DNA of 64,000 nt from Phallusia mammillata. Taxonomy: Eukaryota; Chordata; Ascidiacea; Phlebobranchia; Ascidiidae. The translations under genes were made by a program, and so were the position numbers. The DNA lies in assembly GCA_003260075.1 (NCBI GenBank), contig QLIY01000401.1, positions 1 through 64,000 of the forward strand. The letters are read 5' to 3'. The notes under the pieces were generated by a model. It saw only the letters and a program-made list of their open reading frames with translations. It had not been told where the DNA came from and made no database searches. Within the stretch, counting starts at the first letter, position 1, and every line of letters starts with the position of its first letter. This document shows positions 42,438-55,000 of this stretch, one piece after another.

Positions 42438-45400
42438 AACTTTTTCCAGAGGCGTCGCAACAAAAAAAGTTTGAGAACCACTGGTCTAGGCTAAAGTTCA
42501 CTAACAAGGTTTTAAATCTCGTAGCATGCTTGCTTCTTTAGTTTCGGCCATAATTGCTCTACAACCCCCCCCCCCCAAAACTTTTTCCAGAGGCGTCGCA
42601 ACAAAAAAAGTTTGAGAACCACTGATCTAGGCTAAAAACAAGGTTTTAAATCTCATAGCATGCTTGCTTCTTTAGTTTCGGCCATAATTGCTCTACAACA
42701 CTGGTTTTCACAATGGGGTACACACAGTTCCACTGTCCAACAAAGCTTTTGATACAAATAAACCAACATTATTAGTTCAGCTAAAGGTAAAGAGTTAAAA
42801 CAATGGCTTTGCATAGTTTATATTTGGGCCTTTACAAAAATAAGTCAAAACACGCTTAGATGATAATTTGAATATCGTACAGTGCCAGTCATTTGCTTTT
42901 TCCTCTTTTCCAAGCAAATCTATTTTGAAGCAAAACAGACCCCCGTTCGGGAAGAAAATTACACAAGGAATGTTAAGCAAAAATCTAACGAAGCACAAAC
43001 CTTAAGGAGAAGTTGGTATTTTGTAATTCGCTGCACAGGTTTGATAAGATAAGAATTCAAAGAGTTTTGAAGGCTTTTCCTCGCTTGAATTTTGTCAAAG
43101 AAATCGCCAGCTTGTTCAATAAGGAACTGTAGGGAAAAACACAGAATACGTAAATAACATTTAAATCATAGCGGGTTTCGTTAGATAAAGACGCCCACGA
43201 AAATCCCCCCCCCCCAGAAATCGCCAGCTTGTTCAATAAGGAACTGTAGGGAAAAACACAGAACACGTAAACACCATTTGAATCATAGCGGGTTTCGTTA
43301 GATAAAGACGCCCACGAAAATAAAAATAAGATTTTTTATTTTCATTATTTAATATTGCTCATAAAAATATATTTTTTCAACTCTAAAGCTTAAAGTTGTG
43401 CAACGAAAATGAACATATCATTAAAAGCGTTGGCAAAACAATAAAATAAAAAACTAATATTTAAGAAAGCATGAGACTACAAATTCGGTTATGTGAAATA
43501 GCAACGTCTTTCAGCAACAAACTCCCCCCCCCCGATTTTTTATTTTCATTATTTAATATTGCTCATAAAAATATATTTTTTGAAGTTGTGCAACGAAAAT
43601 GAACATATCATTAGAAGCGTTGGCAAAAAAATAAAATACTAATATTTAAGAAAGCATCAGACTACAAATTCGGTTATGTGAAATAGCAACGTCTTTCAGC
43701 AACAAATACGTTACCGGACCAAGCCAATAAACTATGACGTCATCACTATGGACGGAAGTGACGTCATCGTGCAGAAAGGCTACAACAACAGTCGCTGACA
43801 GGTGAATGCATACCTCGTTGGATGTAGGTTTGTTTTGACAATAAGTCACATAGAGGTTAAACTGTGGAGCCCACGTGACAAAACAATGACCCAAGTCTTC
43901 AGGAAGCTGCTCGTATTTTTCTAACTCCTTCAGGAATATATCTCTGCAGACAATAACAAATGCGATTTGTGTTTGTAGGTCGCGTTGTGGTTTGTAAAAA
44001 GCGACGTGTTGTTTATGGTTTCACAGGTAGCATTTGGACTCTGGATAAGTTCATACTGATACAAAATTCAAACGTAAGAAAGAATGTAAGTTGTGACAAT
44101 GTTGGAGTAATATTGGGTGGTTTGACCAAAAACAGTTACAAACTGTTTAGATGAACATAAATTCATAACCTTAATCAGCCCTGAAGCGTTCATGACACAC
44201 TCACATATAAATCTTTGTACGCCAGGCCTATTAAAGGCTTAACACCTAATTAGTCAGCCACCCAGCATTTACCATATGGCAAGGCGTAGGCAATTAGACA
44301 AATCTAGCTAGCGGTGGGATTCGAACCCACGACCGAAGCCTTCCCGGGATTCGCGCTCTACCAACTGAGCTACACAGGCTCAGCGGTCGAAAAGTCGAAT
44401 CACGAGCACTGTTGCCTGCCGCGTATACTGAACATGTCAGCTTCCTATATTAGAGGATCGCCAGATTGACCAACAAACATCAATAAAAGTTGTTGGTATT
44501 ACATCGATTGTTGAAATGTTTTAGGAGAAAATGTTTGTTTCAAAACATTTCTTTTGGGAAATGGTTGTTTCAAAATCCGCAACGGAGTAAAAAGGACATA
44601 GGGCATAAAGTGCTTTTTAACCTTTTTACTATTGTTTTTATGAGCTGTTTATAACAAAACTGTTGCAAGAGCAATATTCGATTATCTATTATGCCTTGCA
44701 GCAACGCTTATTTACCAAAGAATGTAATTACCCTGTAAAAATGCCAAATTATACCCTGCAGGTAAATGATCACAAGTTGTTAAGGCATGGTATATATATG
44801 GTGTGAAAAGGCGCATTTATACGATAAAATTGTCAAAAAACAACAACCATTTTTTAGTTTGTACCTGTGGAACTGAAGTAAGTCATCCAAATTTCCAAAT
44901 ATCAACCCTTCTTGGCCTCTAAGTGCTGGAGGGAGGTTTGGGTTCGATTCATACATTTCATGCTTGTAGTGCTCGATACAATCTTGCAAGTCCTTTACGT
45001 ATCTGTGATATAAATAAATAGTATAAAATATAAATAAAAAGTTAAAAATTCAAAAATACTTTAAGACTGGCAAACGATAAGTTTTTTATTTATTTTCATT
45101 TCATTGTTACTTTTTATTCTTTATTTTTTATTTTTAAAACACAAATTTCAATTTTGTTTATTTTAAAGGCATCGCTAATTTCTGTCTTTTTTACGGAATA
45201 ATAAGAGTTTATTTTAAGTGTGCTACTTAAGGGCCCCCCCCCCTTTCATTGTTACTTTTTATTCTTTATTTTTTATTTTTAAAACACAAATATCAATTTT
45301 GTTTATTTTAAAGGCATCGCTAATTTCTGTCTTTTTATACCTCGAATAATAAGAGTTTATGATAAGTGTGTTACTTAAGGTACCTATTTTGCGTGTGTTA

Positions 45401-46242
45401 AAGTTTAAATAAGTTTAGTTTCTCAACCAAAGGAGAAAAAACGGCAAAAAACATACAAGTTCCCTTCAGAAGAAAAAAAAACACTACAAAACGACTTATC
45501 TCAATAAAAATATTTTACATTTATCAAACAGCACACATAGACTAAACTTACACTCGTTCAGTTTGCAGCAATTCTGACATAATGTAGTTCTGTCTTCTGG
45601 CAGTCTTCCGCTCATCCGAGTCTTGCTTGCTTAACACAGACGCTCGGGGACTTTGTTGACCTTTCGCTGACCCCTCTGACGTCAGACTTGAACGAGAAGA
45701 AGCTGCTGTAGATTTAAATGCGAGATTCGTGTTAGCCTTTATGTCAAGCACATACGTTATAATCAGGGTTGCTATACCATCCTTATTTCTAAGATTTGTA
45801 CCCCCCCCCCCCTCTGACGTCAGACTTGAACGAGAAGAAGCTGCTGTAGATTTAAATGCAAGATTCGTGTTAACCTTTATGTCAAGCACATACGTTATAA
45901 TCAGGGTTGCCATACCGTTCTTATTTCTAAGATTTGTCATTATTTTGAAGGGCAATGTCTTGGAAAAAAAATATTGTCCTTATTTGTAAGGAATGTCCTT
46001 GTTTTTGACTCGAGTCCTTATTTTGTCTTATTTTAAACAATTACAAGTCACATCCCTGCTACAAGTAAAAGTAAACCTAGACCTGAGCTGATGTGAGATG
46101 CACGAAGTATTTTGTACAAGATAAGGAGTTTCTGGCAAAAAATATGACTGGGGATATGTCATGGCTCGTATAAATACAAAGATTTATTTAAAACGTTTGT
46201 TTCGTTTTGTATGAAACTTTTATTTTTCGGTTGTCCTTATTT

Positions 46243-46307
<65 letters not shown>

Positions 46308-49300
46308 AAAAAATGCGTTTAAATTTGAATTTTCGTTGGAAAGTGGTTTCACGAGAAACAATTAACACATATTTTTTGTATGTTCGTTTTTTTCATTAGC
46401 ATTTTTTGTTTCACTCACCAGATCGTGAAGAAATACTGAGTTGTTCCATTGAATTTCCCAAACTGCCGTCAATCAACTTCTTCTGCATTTGCATGCGATG
46501 AGAGAAATCATTGAATCTGCACAAACAAATCAACAGTATTTCTTAACGCAATAAATATATAATTCTGCTATTATTAATTTGTATATAGTTGGAATAGTTT
46601 TCTGGTGCATCTTAATCTATGCATGTTTTTTTTCCGGACCATATAACTTATGTGTTTTGGATCACATGCAGTTGTAGTAGAAATAAAAAAAAATATTGTA
46701 CGGCCCCTACGAAAATACTACAGTATTAAATAAAATATGTGACATTATTGGGTCTTCCAGCAAAATGTTTTTGATTTAATAAACTTCTGGGATATACTAC
46801 ACATTTTAATGCAACATTCGTCGTTGAAATCATATGTGCATTGTTGAAATTAGAAAAAAGAAACATTATGTCGACATATAGTTTGTGACGTCATATTGAT
46901 TTGTGTGACGTCATCAGGACCAGCGTCGCGCGAACTTACTTTTTTACAATAATGCTCTCATAAAGGTCGACTGAGACCGTAAACGACCGGTCTTTCTCCA
47001 CTAGGGCAGAAGAAAGTTCCTGAAAAGCTGCGAACTGGTCCTGCAGGAAAAAAAACATTGATAAGTTTTAAACCCGCAGCTGTTGAAGTGCTAAGTGACG
47101 CTTTTTCCCCCCCCCCATAAAGGTCGACTGAGACCGTAAACGACCGGTCTTTCTCCACTAGGGCTGAAGAAAGTTCCTGAAAAGCTGCGAACTGGTCCTG
47201 CAGAAAAAAAAAACATTAAATAATTTTAAACCCATTGCGGTCCAACTAAATGACGCTTTTACAACTTTTCAATTTCTGATAGTTAAATTTTTTGGCAGAA
47301 ACAGGCGCGATTATATACAGAACTTATAAAAAATTATTTAGACCTTGATTTTAAATTTACGCTGTTCACCGTTAAACAGGAAAAGCTAAAAGCTTTTAGA
47401 ATGCCAGCAAAACTATTTCCCCCCCCCCTTATCAATTTAAAATCATTACTTTTTTTGTCAAGGTATAGACGCGATCACATACAGAACTGGTAAAATATTT
47501 AAACCTTGATTTTAAATATACGGTGTTTAGCATTAAACAGGAAAGACTAAAGGCCTTATGAATGCTAGTTAAACTGCTTTGAGAAGAGTTATCTGCTCTC
47601 ATATTAACGATTCATCAGCCTTTTTTTAAAAAACAGTAGTTTTTTTATATTTTATGAAAAAAATCTTTGCACGATTTTTAGACAATAAACCAAAAACTTT
47701 GGAAAGCCATTTTACCTTAGCACTTTTTAGAATACTGGCACCCCCCCCCCTTATATTAACGATACATCAGCGTCCTTACATTATGTTTTTGTATTATGAA
47801 AAAAAATATTCACACGAATTTTAACACACCAAAAACTTGAATATTTACCTTAGCACTTTTCAGAATACTGGCGTGTTCCTTCGCTTTGTTGGCAGTTTGT
47901 TCATCTTTGGACTTGGACGATGCGTTTTGTAGGTAAGTCTCAACTGAACAAAAACATAAACAAGTAAAACCTGAACCAAAAGTATTGCAATTTTTGTGTT
48001 TTGGCGGGGTTTGAACCCAGGACGCTACCTAGTACCAGTCCCGATCGTGTACATAGTGCCCTGGACCATTCGACCACGTTTCTGGGTAGAACTCTAACAC
48101 AAGAACTCACGGCACACGCCTGCTAATTTTCGATAAGCGGGCCAACGGAGCATAGGTGTTTGCAATGGAAATAATTGCTAAGTGAGCAAAATGAGGGTGA
48201 TTAACGTTTGAGGGTTGATCCCAGTTATGATGTGTATTAGCAACATTCAAGTAACCAATTGTGTTATTCTGTAACTTCTCCAACATATGAGTTACAATTA
48301 CCCAACTAAAGGATTTCATATGAAACGAACAACACTAAAATGTAATGCCGACTTGATTGTGGCAACGCTATACCTGTCCCTTGAAGCCATTTGAGCGTTT
48401 TGTCGACAGTGTTTTGATATTCTTGCCACATTTCAATCGCCGATTTTCTCGTATTCCATAAACTTAGCACCTGATGTTCTCTCTGCAACAAATCCTCAAG
48501 AATATCTGGAAAAAGAAAAAAAAAAATTTTTTACAACACAATTTGTCTAATATTTGAGCCAAAAAACATCAAAATGATGAGTTTTTTTGTGTACCAATTT
48601 CGGGACATGTTAAAAAAACTGTTAATATGAAACAAAAAATTAAACATTATTACATACTGAAACATATTCTTAAAAAAATACATATAAATTTTTTAAATAT
48701 TTTTACTAGGCAAACTTAAACGCAGTTCCTTTTTTGACTTTTGGTAATAGTTTTAGTTATTATTACTTACTTCTAATGCAGGTTTCCGGGTCTCTTTGAC
48801 CGTTTGGAGCAGAAATATCAATGTAAAATTGATCCTTTGGGTAGTGGTTCTGCGTACGACGAACATTCTTAAGAAATTCGTTGGAAAGTTTCCTTACAAG
48901 TGTGCACGCGTGCAAGAATCCATCTTTCTGTTCCTCGTGTTTCTCTGTTTAACACAAATGCTTATAAACTAGAAAGTTCAAACGCCTGTTTTAAATTTTA
49001 AAGAAGAAATTTTCAGTTCAATATATATTTTTTCAAGCAAAACGTCAGTTTTATGTAAGTTGCAAATTAGACAAAAAACAATCAGTAATAAATTAAATTG
49101 TGTTTAGTATATTATGTCATCTTGAGTCACCAGTAACTCAATATGAGCGATAGAGACAACAGAAGCCATACACCGTTTTTAAAAGATACTTTTATTTTAC
49201 TTGAGTATCTTAAGTATGTATCTTTAGTAGGAAATCTTTAGCATGTTATGGAAACAGAATTGAATTGTAGAGTTTAACTGAAAGTAAGAGATACTTTATT

Positions 49301-49930
49301 CAACCCACCTAGCATCGCAGCTGTGTTACAAGTTTCACCCCCCCCCCAATTGAATTGTAGAGTTTAACTGAAAGTAAGAGATACTTTATTCAACCGACCT
49401 AGCATCGCAGCTGTGTTACAAGTTTCGTTCCATTCCTGTGCTCGCTTATAGTCAGCCTGCAAACTCCGCAATACGTCACAAACCTTTAGAGAAAACAAGT
49501 TTTTTTTCATTATAGCGTTGTTGATTTTTATTGATTCTTTAACCACAAAAAGACTAAATGCCAAAATATGACGGAAAAATAACAGTCATTGAATTAGTAG
49601 TTAGACAAGGATTGGGCCAGTATTCGCCTGTGCTCTTTTGCGCCCTTTACTAACACCTGGCTATTGGTGGTATTTTTTCACAAATCCAAGCAAACATTTA
49701 CATTAGTTTATTTCTGCCTTAAATTAGCGAATCGGCTGTTATGTCATAACATCCTTTACCATCATGGTGTGATCAGTGCGAGACCAAATAGGATACTTGT
49801 AATTTAGACCCATCCTTAATACCTAGTATATTAAACAAACATAAGAATTGCTAAACTTACATTATTAGCAGTCTGGTAAAACTTAATCGCCGAAATAGTC
49901 AACCTCGATCTTTCATCATGATGACGTGCT

Positions 49931-49971
<41 letters not shown>

Positions 49972-50446
49972 AGCTTGCCAAGCGTGACGGACGGTTTCAG
50001 CTGCGTCACGTGCCGCCTCAGAAAAGTCCGTGTCCCGGAGTTGGATCCAGTCAGCTTGAACTTGCATCACACTGGTCCGGGTCTTTTCCGTGGCCGCTAT
50101 GCAGCGCTCGTGGGCCACGTGACAGTGTTCCGCTCCGTTCACGCTCGTCAGCACTAAGGGGGTTCCTCGAAGCATCTCTTCGCCTTTTGAGATCCAATTA
50201 ATCACCTGATGGAATGGAGAATAAATTTTAGGATCTGTACGATCCAGAGTTGTAAACGGGCCTAAAATTGGAGCCCGAACCCGAAAGTACAAGCCCGAAA
50301 CCCGACCCGAACCCGAACCGTTATAGAGAAGCCCGTTTAGGCCCGAAAGTTTGCTTGACAGGCCTATACTTGAAGCCTCAGAAAAGACCGAGACAATAAA
50401 CACATTAGACAATTGGTATCGAACAAGGCGTGTTAGGGTTTTTGAC

Positions 50447-50527
<81 letters not shown>

Positions 50528-51943
50528 ACTGAAACAAAGCGTAAAAAGTCAGGCCCGAATCAAGCCCTTTTTTAAAAAAACGACAAGCCGGGTTCGACAA
50601 TTCTGGTATGAATGACTTGAATGTACCATTTGTGCTTTGACTCCTTTGAGTTAAGAGTTTTTCGGTCCGGGTTTGGGCTAAAGTTTATTTAGAAACGGAC
50701 TTTAATCAGGCCTGATTTCACAATAGGTCACATTATTTGCACATACAGTAAAGCTCGGTTAATCCGGACCCGTTTGGACCAAACATTTTGTCCAGATTGG
50801 ACTTACCACATTACAAATCATTTGTATCTCAAGTTTTGTATGAATTGGGGAAAATCCGGATTAACCGACTCCGGTTTACCATACTTTCAACTCGGAAAAT
50901 CTGACTTAATGATCTAATTCGTTTGTTTTAACAAAATGGGACACATATAAACTGTTAAATGAGCCTTCGCGCAACAAAATAAACCATTCTTTGTAATATG
51001 TATTCATAATGTTAATTTTACATTTGTTTTTGCAAAAATTAAATTTTACAAATTAGTTTTATAATTTTTAGAAAAAACATGGGTCCAATCAAAGCAATAC
51101 AAAAATGGAAAATGGGCCTTGACACAACAAGATAAAACATGATTAAACCATCACAAGATATATGAAAACATATTTTATTGACCTGCTGGCATTGGGCCTC
51201 AAGTCGGCGTAGGTGACCCCCCCCCCACATGGGTCCAATCAAAGCAATACAAAAATGGAAAATGGGCCTTGACATAACAACATAAAACATGATTAAACCA
51301 TCACAAGATATATGAAAACATTTTTTATTGACCTGCTGGCATTGGGCCTCAAGTCGGCGTAGGTGCAGACATTTTTTCAGTTTGATTTGATGTTCGCAAG
51401 CTTTTGTGTTCAATTCCCGCATTCTCTGCTGAACTTGCTGCTGAAGTTCACGGACTTTTACACACACGGTGTCGCTGTTGCCGCTACAAACCATCTCAAG
51501 TTCTGCGAGAAAAATGTAAAGAAGTTTAGATTTAAATCAGTGGTTCTTAACCTTTTTATCACGGCGGAACCCCAATGATATTCTTCAGCCTTGGTCGAAC
51601 CCCAAAGTTACATCCTAGGTTTTGAACTCATTTTGTGCTTTTACCATACATTTATAGACATAATTTTAGATATACCATATACCCCTATAGTTTGATTAAA
51701 ACGTTTGCCGAGTATTTGTACTTCAAAAGACCTTCGCCGAACCCCTGCAACAGCGTTGCCGAACCCCTGGGGTCCGATCGAACCCAGGTTAAGAACCACT
51801 GATTTAAATGAACAGGCAAAAACCCATTTTTCAATTTCAATTGAATTGTTATCCGACTCTAGTAGTTAGAAATGTTATTTCTTTTATCGTTAACTAAGAT
51901 GCAATAACATAGTAATGGTTTTGCATAATCATTAAATGCTATT

Positions 51944-52021
<78 letters not shown>

Positions 52022-55000
52022 ATAAATTTCGACAAAAATGTATCACATAACAACAGTTCGTAATAAAACGCGATCAGTAAGGATTTTTCATTACCTTTTC
52101 ACAATTTGTTTACCTTTAAATGTAATAAAACGTTTTCGAAACAAGCAAATTTGCTTATTTTAAACCTTTCTGGTTAAGTTGAAAAAAATGTGGAAATTCT
52201 AGTCACAGTTTTGATGTTTTATAAATATTTTTTTGCCCCAGAAAATCCCGTGATTGGGAAGTAAATATCCCGTGGAATTCCGATCCCGTGATTTACCAGT
52301 TTTTTCCCGCAATCTTTACATTAATATTGCAACTTGTAACATAGATATAACTAAAAAAAAATTTAAAACAGAATGTTGTCCCTTACCAGCTTGTTCAAGT
52401 TGAAGAAGAATTTCTTGTGCCCGGCTTCCGAGGTCTTTAGTGACTTCGTGCATTTTCTCTAATCTCAACTGACTCTGTGTTAAACGTTGGTCAATGACCG
52501 AGGCATCGCACATGACAAGTTCCTTCACCGCACGTGACATGTCGTCAGCCCAGTTCTCAAGTTCCAACAACAACTGAATAAATGATACTTTTTTATTAGT
52601 TTTTGTAATTATTAGCATCTTTTTTCAAAACAACAGTCAAAAACAAAAACAAAACAGGAAGGCTATAGCCTTTTTTTTGAAAATCGGGTCAAAATCTTTG
52701 GTTTCTGATTCCAGTTTAAACCAGTTACGAGGTTCGGTAGGAGGCAGAAACCGGCTCAAACCAGCTGGAAACTGGAATATTCCGGCGAAACCCCACCCAA
52801 AACCGATTTTTTTGAATTAAAAAAACAGCCCTTGTATTTGTGTATAAAACATGACAGCGTTTCGACATTTACTTTTGTCCTCACGAGGTCGTCTAAATAC
52901 TTTGTTTCACACACAAATACTGGCTCTGATTCTTTTTTTGCTCAGATTATTCAAAAACGTGCACAGCGTACCTGAAAAATTAGTTTTTTCGATTTTGAAA
53001 CCGATTGTGAGATATAAATAAAACAAACATTGGGCTATAAAAAAATTCAAACCAAAAATATTCCGGCAAACAAATTTCGTGCAGATATGGTTATATACGA
53101 TAAGCATGCAAAAAATAAAAAATAAATATCGAAAAAAATCTAGTACGAAATTTCAACAAAACAACTAAATATACGATAACTTTCTTATCTAAAAAGATCC
53201 AAACTGATAAAAATAAAAAATGAATGTAAAACAATATTGTTTGTTTCGCAATGCATCTAACCTTGAGGAAGTGCGGATTTCCTGTTTACGAAATAAAAAA
53301 TGTTAAAGCTAAATTGCAAAACTTTCGAGATCTTTAAAAAGTATTCTTTTAGGCAACGATTCGAATGGTACTAGGAACCCTAGAATCGCGCATAATGTAC
53401 CTTAAAAAGAACCAATACTTCCTCGTTTGAACCAACACTAGAAAACAACAGCAGAATTGCTGAAACGTCGTGTCTTACACTTTTACAGCAACAAGTAACA
53501 CATGTTTGGTATTGGCTCCGAAAAAAAAGAGACGTTATTTGGTTTTCAGAGACGATATTGCTGCAAATCACGTATCACTTACTGTCAGCATGTTTTTACT
53601 ACTCTTGATAGTGCTTTACAGTTAAACTTTTTCACGATTCTTTTGCGCTGTTGGTTGTTTTTAGATGCAGATTATGTCTATTACGTGAAATATATATATA
53701 AAACGGTGGACGACTTCAGGCTCGTCAAAGTTTTTAGTCTGTTATTATATGCGACAGTTGTATCCATCTCTCATACTGAGTATCTAGTGACTCGTAATTT
53801 TATAATATACTACACACAGTTTACAACAGTTAAAGACAAAGTAATTTCAGTTACCTCAGTGGAATCACGTTCGTAAGCGCGAAATTGTAAAGCCAGGTCG
53901 AGTCTAGTTTCGTTTTCCGAGCACGAGTCCTCAAAGAAACTCTGATTTCCCTGTAATTCGCGCAGAATGCCATCGATGTGTTCAATAGCTGCCGACATAT
54001 CACGGCGGGGATCCTCTACACTGCAACATCTGAAATTGCATAAATTGTTAAAACATTAACCCTGACCTCGTTTCACGTTACCAACATATGAATTTATAAC
54101 TAATTTAAGTGTAAAAACGCCCTTTTTCGGCTTACTTCCTTACATGTATCGTTATAATGGTAAAATCACTAGGATAAACTGCTGATTGTGGAAGTAATAA
54201 AACATCTTCGCCTTTTTGAATATTTCGAGACCTAATCCCCCCCCCCCTAAAACATTAACCCTGACCTCGTTTCACGTTACCAACATATGAATTTACAACT
54301 AATTTAAGTGTAAAAACGCCTTTTTTCGGCTTACTTCCTTACATGTATCGTTATACTGGTAAAATCACTTGCATAAACTGCTTATTGTGGAAGTAATAAA
54401 ACATCTGTGCCTTTTTTAATATTTCGGGGCCTAAATGTGGGTAACCGCTGGGTCTATTGGGTTCAAAATTTACAGGGATTTAAATGAGTTAAAAACGCTC
54501 GTTCTTAACCAAAGTGTCTTACAAATTAGCGTGAGATCTAGAAAATCAAAAAAAAATTAGAAAAAACGGACAAAACAATATGTGTCCCCTTATAGGTAAA
54601 TTTTGGAAAATTCGTTCTATTTCCCAAATGCTGTTGAGGTTTCCGTTAAGCAGAAAAAAGTTAAAATGAACAAAAAAAAATGTTTTAGGCCAAGTTCTAT
54701 ACTTTATTAAACTACAAAGTCAATTAGGAGTTAGATCGAACCCACATTTACATGATTTTAAGTCAAGTATTTTTTATGATAACTGAATGGAGAAAATTGG
54801 ACTGCAAAGAAAAGTTACGTTCATTTTACACTGTGACCACCATTAGGCAAAAACCTTTGTAACACTTTTAGTGATTCACATAATATATTGACGCCAACAC
54901 AACATAACGTAGCAACCAACAAGTTGTTATAAACGCTGACTGTGGTAATAAACGGACCTTAACACAGTTCAACTAACGATCAAAGTCCTTTATATCTAGC

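Noticed and set aside
44316-44390. A genuine tRNA gene on the minus strand
   Set aside because: D and T arms are perfect but the acceptor stem does not pair and the anticodon arm has an oversized loop; the flank is a SINE body.
46211-46399. Small protein with a long proline tract
   Set aside because: It is a translation of a 62-C run inside a dispersed repeat, with no family resemblance outside the run.
50351-50615. Poly-proline ORFs on the + strand
   Set aside because: They translate the 77-C run within a CCCGAACCC repeat.
5064-52530. Repeated CACGTG(A) E-boxes as a regulatory code
   Set aside because: About ten copies of CACGTG are seen against roughly six expected by composition, so there is no clear excess, unlike TGACGTCA.
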